64,000 nucleotides of DNA from Hydractinia symbiolongicarpus (GCF_029227915.1 NC_079888.1:16656001-16720000); one strand, 5' to 3'; shown: positions 43,090 through 54,472, counted from the stretch's first letter. The notes: generated by a model not told the origin, from the letters alone. Program-made: numbers and translations.

Positions 43090-43455
43090 AAATTATGTGG
43101 ACGACTTTTGCGGAGATTTCCTGACAAAGAGTGCAGATATGCCTTAGAAAAGAAATAAGGCAAGGGATTGGATGAAATTTCAGGGGCATGGTCCTCCGAG
43201 TCAAAGGAAGTAAACAGGACTGAATCGGCAATGGGGTTGAGAAGATTTAAGCATAAAATGCACGAAGTTATAAAACGTTTTACACAACAAATCCCGAAAT
43301 TCAAGTAGATCAAAAAATACAGCAACGTGTAAGATACTTTGCGCCAATAAATTTGAACGTAAAGTAGGGTTTGCGAGTTCACTATTAACTTTTGAAAAGT
43401 TGCATAAAAAATTAAAAATGCTGCGAATGGAAAATATACCAAAGGATGCACAACA

Positions 43456-43527
43456 GGCGCAGTGGCCAAGTGGTAAGGCGTCGGTCTCGTAAACCGAAGA
43501 TCACGAGTTCGATCCTCGTCTGTGCCT
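43456..43527 (+). tRNA. tRNA-Thr(CGU), intact
   Basis: Same sequence as 42142-42213. G flank. Confidence 0.85.
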
Positions 43528-43893
43528 AAGATATATGGGGGCGTTTGTCGGAGTTTTCCAGACATAACGTGCAGATATGAATTAGAAGCGAAAGAAGCGA
43601 AGAAATTGGATGAAACACCAGGGGTATGGTCCTCCAAGTCAAAGGAAATAAACAGGACTGAATCGGCAATGGGGTTGAGAAGATTTAGGCATAAAATGCA
43701 CAAAGTTATAAAACGTTTTACACAACAAATCCCGAAATTCATGTAGATCAAAAAATACAGCAACGTGTAAGATACTTTGCGCCATTAAATTTGAACGTAA
43801 AGTAGGGTTAGCGAGTTCACTATTAACTTTTGAGTACTTGCATAAAAAGTTAAAAATGATTCGGATGGAAAATATACCAAAGGATGCAAAACA

Positions 43894-43965
43894 GGCGCAG
43901 TGGCCAAGTGGTAAGGCGTCGGTCTCGTAAACCGAAGATCACGAGTTCGAACCTCGTCTGCGCCT
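43894..43965 (+). tRNA. tRNA-Thr(CGU), intact
   Basis: Same sequence as 39964-40035. D flank. Confidence 0.87.
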
Positions 43966-44331
43966 AAATTATGTGGACGACTTTTGCGGAGATTTCCTGA
44001 CAAAGAGTGCAGATATGCCTTAGAAGAGAAATAAGGCAAGGGATTGGATGAAATTTCAGGGGCATGGTCCTCCGAGTGAAAGGAAGTAAACAGGACTGAA
44101 TCGGCAATGGGGTTGAGAAGGTTTAAGCATAAAATGCACAAAGTTATAAAACGTTTGATACAAGAAAGCCCGTAGTTCCTGTAGATCAAAAAACACAGCA
44201 ACGTGTAAGATCCTTTGCACTATTAAATTTGAACGTAAAGTAGGCTTAGCGAGTTCACTATTAACTTTTGAGTACTTGCATAAAAAGTTAAAAATGCTGC
44301 GAATGGGAAATATACCAAAGGTTACTAAACA

Positions 44332-44403
44332 AGCGCAGTGGCCAAGTGGTAAGGCGTTGGTTTCCTAAACCGAAGATCAAGACTTCGAACCTCGTCTTTG
44401 TCT
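44332..44403 (+). pseudogene. tRNA-like, anticodon CCU
   Basis: Loop TTCCTAA, acceptor AGCGCAG/CTTTGTC, C53. A flank. Confidence 0.75.
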
Positions 44404-44768
44404 AAACTATATGGATGTTTTTGATGCAGGTTTCTGGACATAACGTGCAGATATGACTTAGACGCGAAAGAAGTGAAGAAATTGGATGAAACACCAGGGG
44501 TATGGTCCTCCAAGTCAAAGGAAATAACCAGGACTGAATCGGCACTGGTGTTGAGAAGACTTGAGAATAAAATGCACAAAGCTATAAAACGTTTTATACA
44601 AGAAAGTGCAAAATTCCTGTATATCACAAAACACAGCAACGTGTAAGATACTTTGCGCCATTAAATTTGAACGTAAAGTAGGGTTAGCAAGTTCACTATT
44701 AACTTTTGAGTACTTGCATAAAAAGTTAAAATGCTGCGAATGGAAAATATACCAAAGGATGCACAACA

Positions 44769-44840
44769 GGCGTAGTGGCCAAGTGGTAAGGCGTCGGTCT
44801 CGTAAGCCGAAGATCACGAGTACGATCCTCGTCTGTGCCT
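44769..44840 (+). pseudogene. tRNA-Thr(CGU)-like, box B change
   Basis: T loop TACGATC loses T55, a nearly invariant base; acceptor GGCGTAG. G flank. Confidence 0.62.
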
Positions 44841-45206
44841 AAGATATATGGGGGCGTTTGCCGGAGTTTTCCAGACATAACGTGCAGATATGACTTAGAA
44901 GCGAAAGAAGTGAAGAAATTGGATGAAACACCAGGGGTATGGTCCTCCAAGTCAAAGGAAATAAACAGGACTGAATCGGCAATGGGGTTGAGAAGATTTA
45001 GGCATAAAATGCACAAAGTTATAAAACGTTTTACACAACAAGTCCCGAAATTCATGTAGATCAAAAAATACAGCAACGTGTAAGATACTTTGCGCCATTA
45101 AATTTGAACGTAAAGTAGGGTTAGCGAGTTCACTATTAACTTTTGAGTACTTGCATAAAAAGTTAAAAATGATGCGGATGGAAAATATACCAAAGGATGC
45201 AAAACA

Positions 45207-45278
45207 GGCGCAGTGGCCAAGTGGTAAGGCGTCGGTCTCGTAAACCGAAGATCACGAGTTCGAACCTCGTCTGCGCCT
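45207..45278 (+). tRNA. tRNA-Thr(CGU), intact
   Basis: Same sequence as 39964-40035. D flank. Confidence 0.87.
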
Positions 45279-45644
45279 AAATTATGTGGACGACTTTTGC
45301 GGAGATTTCCTGACAAAGAGTGCAGATATGCCTTAGAAGAGAAATAAGGCAAGGGATTGGATGAAATTTCAGGGGCATGGTCCTCCGAGTCAAAGGAAGT
45401 AAACAGGACTGAATCGGCAATGGGGTTGAGAAGATTTAAGCATAAAATGCACAAAGTTATAAAACGTTTGATACAAGAAAGCCCGTAGTTCCTGTAGATC
45501 AAAAAACACAGCAACGTGTAAGATCCTTTGCACTATTAAATTTGAACGTAAAGTAGGCTTAGCGAGTTCACTATTAACTTTTGAGTACTTGCATAAAAAG
45601 TTAAAAATGCTGCGAATGGAAAATATACCAAAGGTTAATAAACA

Positions 45645-45716
45645 AGCGCAGTGGCCAAGTGGTAAGGCGTTGGTTTCCTAAACCGAAGATCAAGACTTCG
45701 AACCTCGTTTTTGTCT
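45645..45716 (+). pseudogene. tRNA-like, anticodon CCU
   Basis: Loop TTCCTAA; 3' acceptor TTTTGTC is further decayed; C53. A flank (GAACTATATGG). Confidence 0.75.
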
Positions 45717-46081
45717 GAACTATATGGATGTTTTTGGTGCAGGTTTCTGGACATAACGTGCAGATATGACTTAGACGCGAAAGAAGTGAAGAAATTGGAT
45801 GAAACACCAGGGGTATGGTCCTCCAAGTCAAAGGAAATAACCAGGACTGAATCGGCACTGGTGTTGAGAAGATTTGAGAATAAAATGCACAAAGTTATAA
45901 AACGTTTTATACAAGAAAGTGCAAAATTCCTGTAGATCACAAAACACAGCAACGTGTAAGATACTTTGCGCCATTAAATTTGAACGTAAAGTAGGGTTAG
46001 CGAGTTCACTATTAACTTTTGAGTACTTGCATAAAAAGTTAAAATGCTGCGAATGGAAAATATACCAAAGGATGCACAACA

Positions 46082-46153
46082 GGCGTAGCGGCCAAGTGGT
46101 AAGGCGTCGGTCTCGTAAGCCGAAGATCACGAGTTCGATCCTCGTCTGTGCCT
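46082..46153 (+). tRNA. tRNA-Thr(CGU), foldable, base 8 changed
   Basis: Acceptor GGCGTAG with wobbles; T8 is C, so box A reads CGGCCAAGTGG. Anticodon stem TCGGT/GCCGA. G flank. Confidence 0.62.
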
Positions 46154-46519
46154 AAGATATATGGGGGCGTTTGCCGGAGTTTTCCAGACATAACGTGCAG
46201 ATATGACTTAGAAGCGAAAGAAGTGAAGAAATTGCATGAAACACCAGGGGTATGGTCCTCCAAGTCAAAGGAAATAAACAGGACTGAATCGGCAATGGGG
46301 TTGAGAAGATTTAGGCATAAAATGCACAAAGTTATAAAACGTTTTACACAACAAGTCCCGAAATTCATGTAGATCAAAAAATACAGCAACGTGTAAGATA
46401 CTTTGCGCCATTAAATTTGAACGGAAAGTAGGGTTAGCGAGTTCACTATTAACTTTTGAGTACTTGCATAAAAAGTTAAAAATGATGCGGATGGAAAATA
46501 TACCAAAGGATGCACAACA

Positions 46520-46591
46520 GGCGCAGTGGCCAAGTGGTAAGGCGTCGGTCTCGTAAACCGAAGATCACGAGTTCGATCCTCGTCTGTGCCT
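46520..46591 (+). tRNA. tRNA-Thr(CGU), intact
   Basis: Same sequence as 42142-42213. G flank. Confidence 0.85.
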
Positions 46592-46958
46592 AAGATATAT
46601 GGGGGCGTTTGCCGGAGTTTTCCAGACATAACGTGCAGATATGACTTAGAAGCGAAAGAAGCGAAGAAATTGGATGAAACACCAGGGGTATGGTCCTCCA
46701 AGTCAAAGGAAATAAACAGGACTGAATCGGCGATGGGGTTGAGAAGATTTAGGCATAAAATGCACAAAGTTATTAAAACGATTTACACAACAAATCCCGA
46801 AATTCATGTAGATCAAAAAATACAGCAACGTGTAAGATACTTCGCGCCATTAAATTTGAACGTAAAGTAGGGTTAGCGAGTTCACTATTAACTTTTGAGT
46901 ACTTGCATAAAAAGTTAAAAATGATTCGGATGGAAAATATACCAAAGGATGCAAAACA

Positions 46959-47030
46959 GGCGCAGTGGCCAAGTGGTAAGGCGTCGGTCTCGTAAACCGA
47001 AGATCACGAGTTCGAACCTCGTCTGCGCCT
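46959..47030 (+). tRNA. tRNA-Thr(CGU), intact
   Basis: Same sequence as 39964-40035. D flank. Confidence 0.87.
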
Positions 47031-47396
47031 AAATTATGTGGACGACTTTTGCGGAGATTTCCTGACAAAGAGTGCAGATATGCCTTAGAAGAGAAATAAG
47101 GCAAGGGATTGGATAAAATTTCAGGGGCATGGTCCTCCGAGTCAAAGGAAGTAAACAGGACTGAATCGGCAATGGGGTTGAGAACATTTAAGCATAAAAT
47201 GCACGAAGTTATAAAACGTTTTACACAACAAATCCCGAAATTCAAGTAGATCAAAAAATACAGCAACGTGTAAGATACTTTGCGCCATTAAATTTGAACG
47301 TAAAGTAGGGTTTGCGAGTTCACTATTAACTTTTGAAAACTTGCATAAAAAGTTAAAAATGCTGCGAATGGAAAATATACCAAAGGATGCACAACA

Positions 47397-47468
47397 GGTG
47401 CAGTGGCCAAGTGGTAAGGCGTTGGTTTCCTAAACCGAAGATCAAGACTTCGAACCTCGTCTTTGTCT
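47397..47468 (+). pseudogene. tRNA-like, anticodon CCU
   Basis: Acceptor GGTGCAG/CTTTGTC, loop TTCCTAA, C53. A flank. Confidence 0.75.
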
Positions 47469-47833
47469 AAACTATATGGATGTTTTTGGTGCAGGTTTCT
47501 GGACATAACGTGCAGATATGACTTAGACGCGAAAGAAGTGAAGAAATTGGATGAAACACCAGGGGTATGGTCCTCCAAGTCAAAGGAAATAACCAGGACT
47601 GAATCGGCACTGGTGTTGAGAAGACTTGAGAATAAAATGCACAAAGCTATAAAAAGTTTTATACAAGAAAGTGCAAAATTCCTGTATATCACAAAACACA
47701 GCAACGTGTAAGATACTTTGCGCCATTAAATTTGAACGTAAAGTAGGGTTAGCAAGTTCACTATTAACTTTTGAGTACTTGCATAAAAAGTTAAAATGCT
47801 GCGAATGGAAAATATACCAAAGGATGCACAACA

Positions 47834-47905
47834 GGCGTAGTGGCCAAGTGGTAAGGCGTCGGTCTCGTAAGCCGAAGATCACGAGTACGATCCTCGTCTG
47901 TGCCT
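47834..47905 (+). pseudogene. tRNA-Thr(CGU)-like, box B change
   Basis: Same as 44769-44840 (T loop TACGATC). Confidence 0.62.
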
Positions 47906-48271
47906 AAGATATATGGGGGCGTTTGCCGGAGTTTTCCAGACATAACGTGCAGATATGAATTAGAAGCGAAAGAAGTGAAGAAATTGGATGAAACACCAGG
48001 GGTATGGTCCTCCAAGTCAAAGGAAATAAACAGGACTGAATCGGCAATGGGGTTGAGAAGATTTAGGCATAAAATGCACAAAGTTATAAAACGTTTTACA
48101 CAACAAATCCCGAAATTCATGTAGATCAAAAAATACAGCAACTTGTAAGATACTTTGCGCCATTAAATTTAATCGTAACGTACGGTTAGCGAGTTCACTA
48201 TTAACTTTTGAGTACTTGCATAAAAAGTTAAAAATGCTGCGAATGGAAAATATACCAAAGGATGCAAATCA

Positions 48272-48343
48272 GGCGCAGTGGCCAAGTGGTAAGGCGTCGG
48301 TCTCGTAAACCGAAGATCACGAGTTCGATCCTCGTCTGTGCCT
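48272..48343 (+). tRNA. tRNA-Thr(CGU), intact, in a chimeric monomer
   Basis: tRNA as 42142-42213. The flank starts as G type and switches to D type at about 48361-48369. Confidence 0.85.
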
Positions 48344-48709
48344 AAGATATATGGGGGCGTTTGCCGGAGATTTCCTGACAAAGAGTGCAGATATGCCTTA
48401 GAAGAGAAATAAGGCAAGGGATTGGATGAAATTTCAGGGGCATGGTCCTCCGAGTCAAAGGAAGTAAACAGGACTGAATCGGCAATGGGGTTGAGAAGAT
48501 TTAAGCATAAAATGCACAAAGTTATAAAACGTTGGATACAAGAAAGCCCGTAGTTCCTGTAGATCAAAAAACACAGCAACGTGTAAGATCCTTTGCACTA
48601 TTAAATTTGAACGTAAAGTAGGCTTAGCGAGTTCACTATTAACTTTTGAGTACTTGCATAAAAAGTTAAAAATGCTGCGAATGGAAAATATACCAAAGGT
48701 TAATAAACA

Positions 48710-48781
48710 AGCGCAGTGGCCAAGTGGTAAGGTGTTGGTTTCCTAAACCGAAGATCAAGACTTCGAACCTCGTTTTTGTCT
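48710..48781 (+). pseudogene. tRNA-like, anticodon CCU
   Basis: As 45645-45716, with GGTGTTGG in the D/anticodon stem. A flank. Confidence 0.75.
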
Positions 48782-49146
48782 GAACTATATGGATGTTTTT
48801 GGTGCAGGTTTCTGGACATAACGTGCAGATATGACTTAGACGCGAAAGAAGTGAAGAAATTGGATGAAACACCAGGGGTATGGTCCTCCAAGTCAAAGGA
48901 AATAACCAGGACTGAATCGGCACTGGTGTTGAGAAGATTTGAGCATAAAATGCACAAAGTTATGAAACGTTTTATACAAGAAAGTGCAAAATTCCTGTAG
49001 ATCACAAAACACAGCAACGTGTAAGATACTTTGCGCCATTAAATTTGAACGTAAAGTAGGGTTAGCGAGTTCACTATTAACTTTTGAGTACTTGCATAAA
49101 AAGTTAAAATGCTGCGAATGGAAAATATACCAAAGGATGCACAACA

Positions 49147-49218
49147 GGCGTAGCGGCCAAGTGGTAAGGCGTCGGTCTCGTAAGCCGAAGATCACGAGTT
49201 CGATCCTCGTCTGTGCCT
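49147..49218 (+). tRNA. tRNA-Thr(CGU), foldable, base 8 changed
   Basis: Same as 46082-46153. Confidence 0.62.
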
Positions 49219-49584
49219 AAGATATATGGGGGCGTTTGCCGGAGTTTTCCAGACATAACGTGCAGATATGACTTAGAAGCGAAAGAAGCGAAGAAATTGG
49301 ATGAAACACCAGGGGTATGGTCCTCCAAGTCAAAGGAAATAAACAGGACTGAATCGGCAATGGGGTTGAGAAGATTTAGGCATAAAATGCACAAAGTTAT
49401 AAAACGATTTACACAACAAATCCCGAAATTCATGTAGATCAAATAATACAGCAACGTGTAAGATACTTCGCGCCATTAAATTTGAACGTAAAGTAGGGTT
49501 AGCGAGTTCACTATTAACTTTTGAGTACTTGCATAAAAAGTTAAAAATGATTCGGATGGAAAATATACCAAAGGATGCAAAACA

Positions 49585-49656
49585 GGCGCAGTGGCCAAGT
49601 GGTAAGGCGTCGGTCTCGTAAACCGAAGATCACGAGTTCGAACCTCGTCTGCGCCT
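49585..49656 (+). tRNA. tRNA-Thr(CGU), intact
   Basis: Same sequence as 39964-40035. D flank. Confidence 0.87.
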
Positions 49657-50022
49657 AAATTATGTGGACGACTTTTGCGGAGATTTCCTGACAAAGAGTG
49701 CAGATATGCCTTAGAAGAGAAATAAGGCAAGGGATTGGATGAAATTTCAGGGGCATGGTCCTCCGAGTCAAAGGAAGTAAACAGGACTGAATCGGCAATG
49801 GGGTTGAGAACATTTAAGCATAAAATGCGCAAAGTTATAAAACGTTTGATACAAGAAAGCCCGTAGTTCCTGTAGATCAAAAAACACAGCAACGTGTAAG
49901 ATCCTTTGCACTATTAAATTTGAACGTAAAGTAGGCTTAGCGAGTTCACTATTAACTTTTGAGTACTTGCATAAAAAGTTAAAAATGCGGCGAATGGAAA
50001 ATATACCAAAGGTTACTAAACA

Positions 50023-50094
50023 AGCGCAGTGGCCAAGTGGTAAGGCGTTGGTTTCCTAAACCGAAGATCAAGACTTCGAACCTCGTCTTTGTCT
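50023..50094 (+). pseudogene. tRNA-like, anticodon CCU
   Basis: Same class as 44332-44403. A flank. Confidence 0.75.
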
Positions 50095-50459
50095 AAACTA
50101 TATGGATGTTTTTGGTGCAGGTTTCTGGACATAACGTGCAGATATGACTTAGACGCAAAAGAAGTGAAGAAATTGGATGAAACACCAGGGGTATGGTCCT
50201 CCAAGTCAAAGGAAATAACCAGGACTGAATCGGCACTGGTGTTGAGAAGATTTGAGAATAAAATGCACAAAGTTATAAAACGTTTTATACAAGAAAGCGC
50301 AAAATTCCTGTAGATCACAAAACAAAGCAACGTGTAAGATACTTTGCGCCATTAAATTTGAACGTAAAGTAGGGTTAGCGAGTTCACTATTAACTTTTGA
50401 GTACTTGCATAAAAAGTTAAAATGCTGCGAATGGAAAATATACCAAAGGATGCACAACA

Positions 50460-50531
50460 GGCGCAGTGGCCAAGTGGTAAGGCATCGGTCTCGTAAACCG
50501 AAGATCACGAGTTCGATCCTCGTCTGTGCCT
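50460..50531 (+). tRNA. tRNA-Thr(CGU), intact
   Basis: As 42142-42213 with A at position 26 (GGCATCGG). G flank. Confidence 0.84.
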
Positions 50532-50897
50532 AAGATATATGGGGGCGTTTGATGGAGTTTTCCAGACATAGCGTGCAGATATGACTTAGAAGCGAAAGAA
50601 GTGAGGAAATTGGATGAAAGACCAGGGGTATGGTCCTCCAAGTCAAAGGAAATAAACAGGACTGAATCGGCAATGGGGTTGAGAAGATTTAGGCATAAAA
50701 TGCACAAAGTTATAAAACGTTTTACACAACAAATCCCGAAATTCATGTAGATCAAAAAATACAGCAACGTGTAAGATACTTTGCGCCATTAAATTTAAAC
50801 GTAAAGTAGGGTTAGCGAGTTCACTATTAACTTTTGAGTACTTGCATAAAAAGTTAAAAATGATGCGGATGGAAAATATACCAAAGGATGCAAAACA

Positions 50898-50969
50898 GGC
50901 GCAGTGGCCAAGTGGTAAGGCGTCGGTCTCGTAAACCGAAGATCACGAGTTCGAACCTCGTCTGCGCCT
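50898..50969 (+). tRNA. tRNA-Thr(CGU), intact
   Basis: Same sequence as 39964-40035. D flank. Confidence 0.87.
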
Positions 50970-51335
50970 AAATTATGTGGACGACTTTTGCGGAGATTTC
51001 CTGACAAAGAGTGCAGATATGCCTTAGAAGAGAAATAAGGCAAGGGATTGGATGAAATTTCAGGGGCATGGTCCTCCGAGTCAAAGGAAGTAAACAGGAC
51101 TGAATCGGCAATGGGGTTGAGAAGATTTAAGCATAAAATGCACGAAGTTACAAAACGATTTACACAACAAATCCCGAAATTCATGTAGATCAAAAAATAC
51201 AGCAACGTGTAAGATACTTTGCGCCATTAAATTTGAACGTAAAGTAGGGTTAGCGAGTTCACTATTAACTTTTGAGTACTTGCATAAAAAGTTAAAAATG
51301 ATTCGGATGGAAAATATACCAAAGGATGCAAAACA

Positions 51336-51407
51336 GGCGCAGTGGCCAAGTGGTAAGGCGTCGGTCTCGTAAACCGAAGATCACGAGTTCGAACCTCGTC
51401 TGCGCCT
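51336..51407 (+). tRNA. tRNA-Thr(CGU), intact
   Basis: Same sequence as 39964-40035. D flank. Confidence 0.87.
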
Positions 51408-51773
51408 AAATTATGTGGACGACTTTTGCGGAGATTTCCTGACAAAGAGTGCAGATATGCCTTAGAAGGGAAATAAGGCAAGGGATTGGATGAAATTGCA
51501 GGGGCATGGTCCTCCGAGTCAAAGGAAGTAAACAGGACTGAATCGGCAATGGGGTTGAGAAGATTTAAGCATAAAATGCACAAAGTTATAAAACGTTTGA
51601 TACAAGAAAGCCCGTAGTTCCTGTAGATCAAAAAACACAGCAATGTGTAAGATCCTTTGCACTATTAAATTTGAACGTAAAGTAGGGTTAGCGAGTTCAC
51701 TATTAACTTTTGAGTACTTGCATAAAAAGTTAAAAATGATGCGGATGGAAATTATACCAAAGGATGCAAAACA

Positions 51774-51845
51774 GGCTCAGTGGCCAAGTGGTAAGGCGTC
51801 GGTCTCGTAAACCGAAGATCACGAGTTCGCACCTCGTCTGCGCCT
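51774..51845 (+). pseudogene. tRNA-Thr(CGU), acceptor mismatch
   Basis: Acceptor GGCTCAG/CTGCGCC has one mismatch and T loop TTCGCAC loses A58. D flank. Confidence 0.62.
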
Positions 51846-52211
51846 AAATTATGTGGACGACTTTTGCGGAGATTTCCTGACAAAGTGTGCAGATATGCCT
51901 TAGAACAGAAATAAGACAAGGGATTGGATGGAATTTTAGGGGTATGGTCCTCCAAGTCAAAGGAAATAAACAGGGCTGAATCGGCAATGGTTTTGAGAAG
52001 ATTTGAACATAAAATGCACAAGGTTATAAAACGTTTTATACAAGAAAGCCCAAAATTCCTGCAGATCACAAAACACAGCAACGTGTAAGATACTTTGCAC
52101 CATTAAGTTTGAACGTAAAGTAGGGTTAGCGAGTTCACTATTAACTATTGAGTACTTGCATAAAAAGTTAAAAATGCTGCGAATGGAAAATATACCAAAT
52201 GATGCAAAACA

Positions 52212-52283
52212 GGCGCAGTGGCCAAGTGGTAAGGCGTCGGTCTCGTAAACCGAAGATCACGATTTCGATCCTCGTCTGTGCCT
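52212..52283 (+). pseudogene. tRNA-Thr(CGU)-like, G53 lost
   Basis: T stem ACGAT/CTCGT loses the 53-61 pair; otherwise as 42142. G flank. Confidence 0.65.
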
Positions 52284-52648
52284 AAGATATATGGGGGCGT
52301 TTGCCGGAGTTTTCCAGACATAAGATGCAGATATGACTTAGAAGCGAAAGAAGTGAAGAAATTGGATGAAACACCAGGGGTATGGTCCTCCAAGTCAAAG
52401 GAAATAAACAGGACTGAATCGGCAATGGTTTTGAGAAGATTTGAGCATAAAATGCACAAGGTTATAAAACGTTTTATACAAGAAAGCCCAAAATTCCTGT
52501 AGATCACAAAACACAGCAACGTGTAAGATACTTTGCGCCATTAAACTTGAACGTAAAGTAGGGTTAGCGAGTTCACTATTAACTTTTGAGTACTTGCATA
52601 GAAAGTTAAAAATGCTGCGAATGGGAATATACCAAAGGATGCAAAACA

Positions 52649-52720
52649 GGCGCAGTGGCCAAGTGGTAAGGCGTCGGTCTCGTAAACCGAAGATCACGAT
52701 TTCGATCCTCGTCTGTGCCT
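52649..52720 (+). pseudogene. tRNA-Thr(CGU)-like, G53 lost
   Basis: Same as 52212-52283. Confidence 0.65.
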
Positions 52721-53086
52721 AAGATATATGGGGGCGTTTGCCGGAGTTTTCCAGACATAAGATGCAGATATGACTTAGAAGCGAAAGAAGTGAAGAAATT
52801 GGATGAAACACAAGGGGTATGGTCCTCCAAGTCAAAGGAAATAAACAGGACTGAATCGGCAATGGGGTTGAGAAGATTTAGGCATAAAATGCACAAAGTT
52901 ATAAAACGTTTTACACAACAAATCCCGAAATTCATGTAGATCAAAAAATACAGCAACGTGTAAGATACTTTGCGCCATTAAATTTGAACGTAAAGTAGGG
53001 TTAGCGAGTTCAATATTAACTTCTGAGTACTTGCATAAAAAGTTAAAAATGATGCGGATGGAAATTATACCAAAGGATGCAAAACA

Positions 53087-53158
53087 GGCGCAGTGGCCAA
53101 GTGGTAAGGCGTCGGTCTCGTAAACCGAAGATCACGAGTTCGAACCTCGTCTGCGCCT
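53087..53158 (+). tRNA. tRNA-Thr(CGU), intact
   Basis: Same sequence as 39964-40035. D flank. Confidence 0.87.
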
Positions 53159-53524
53159 AAATTATGTGGACGACTTTTGCGGAGATTTCCTGACAAAGTG
53201 TGCAGATATGCCTTAGAAGAGAAATAAGACAAGGGATTGGATGGAATTTCAGGGGTATGATCCTCCAAGTCAAAGGAAATAAACAGGACTGAAGCGGCAA
53301 TGGTTTTGAGAAGATTTGAGCATAAAATGCACAAGGTTATAAAACGTTTTATACAAGAAAGCCCAAAAGTCCTGCAGATCACAAAACACAGCAACGTGTA
53401 AGATACTTTGCACCATTAAATTTGAACGTAAAGTAGGGTTAGCGGGTTCACTATTAACTTTTGAGTACTTGCATAAAAAGTTATAAATGCTGCGAATGGA
53501 AAATATACCAAAGGATGCAAAACA

Positions 53525-53596
53525 GGCGCAATGGCCAAGTGGTAAGGCGTCGGTCTCGTAAACCGAAGATCACGAGTTCGATCCTCGTCTGTGCCT
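53525..53596 (+). pseudogene. tRNA-Thr(CGU), acceptor mismatch at 7-66
   Basis: Acceptor GGCGCAA/CTGTGCC; the rest is intact. Could still be functional. G flank. Confidence 0.6.
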
Positions 53597-53962
53597 AAGA
53601 TATATGGGGGCGTTTGCCGGAGTTTTCCAGACATAACGTGCGGATATGACTTAGAAGCGAAAGAAGTGAAGAAATTGGATGAAACACAAGGGGTATGGTC
53701 CTCCAAGTCAAAGGCAATAAACAGGACTGAATCGGCAATGGGGTTGAGAAGATTTAGGCATAAAATGCACAAAGTTATAAAACGTTTTACACAACAAATC
53801 CCGCAATTCATGTAGATCAAAAAATACAGCAACGTGTAAGTTACTTTGCGCCATTAAATTTGAACGTAAAGTAGGGTTAGCGAGTTCACTATTAACTTCT
53901 GAGTACTTGCATTAAAAGTTAAAAATGACTAGGATGGAAAAGGTACCGAAGGATGCAAAACA

Positions 53963-54034
53963 GGCGCAGTGGCCAGGAGGTAAGGCGTCGGTATCGTAAA
54001 CCGAAGATCACGAGTTCGAACCTCGTCTGTGCCT
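53963..54034 (+). tRNA. tRNA-Thr(CGU), foldable, box A variant
   Basis: All stems pair; D loop AGGAGGTAA makes box A TGGCCAGGAGG. Loop ATCGTAA. D flank. Confidence 0.68.
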
Positions 54035-54400
54035 AAATTATGTGGACGACTTTTGCGGAGATTTCCTGACAAAGTGTGCAGATATGCCTTAGAAGAGAAA
54101 TAAGACAAGGGATTGGATGAAGTTTCAGGGGCATGGTCCTCCAAATCAAAGGAAGTAAACAGGACTGAATCGACAATGGGGTTTAGAAGATTTAGGCATA
54201 AAACGTACAAAGTTATAAAACGTTTTATACTAGAAAGCCCGAAATTCCTGTAGATCAAAAAACACAGCAACTTGTAAGATACTTTGCACTATTAAGTTTG
54301 AACGTAAAGTAGGCTTAGCGAGTTCACTATTCTCTTTTGAGTGCTTGCATAAAAAGTTAAAAATGACTAGGATGAAAAATATACCAAAGGATGCAAAACA

Positions 54401-54472
54401 GGTGCAGTGGCCAAGTGGTAAGGCGTCTGTCTCGCAAACCGAAGATCAAGACTTCGAACCTCGTCTGTGCCT
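54401..54472 (+). pseudogene. tRNA-like, anticodon CGC, T arm broken
   Basis: Anticodon stem TCTGT/ACCGA, loop CTCGCAA, C53. A flank. Confidence 0.73.

Larger units (their letters stand above)
42299..43612 (+). repeat. 1314-bp trimer duplication, copy 2
   Basis: Second copy, with tRNAs at 42580, 43018 and 43456. The match to copy 1 ends near 43,640 where CCAGGACTGAATCGACA becomes ACAGGACTGAATCGGCA. Confidence 0.82.
44332..53300 (+). repeat. Mosaic of A-, G- and D-type monomers
   Basis: Flank types run A-G-D-A-G-G-D-A-G-G-A-G-D-A-G-D-D-D-G-G-D. Partial repetition at offset 3065 links 44332-46153 with 47397-49218, and at offset 2626 links about 46591-46959 with 49218-49585. No clean HOR boundary can be drawn, which suggests repeated exchange among three parental monomers. 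Confidence 0.75.
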
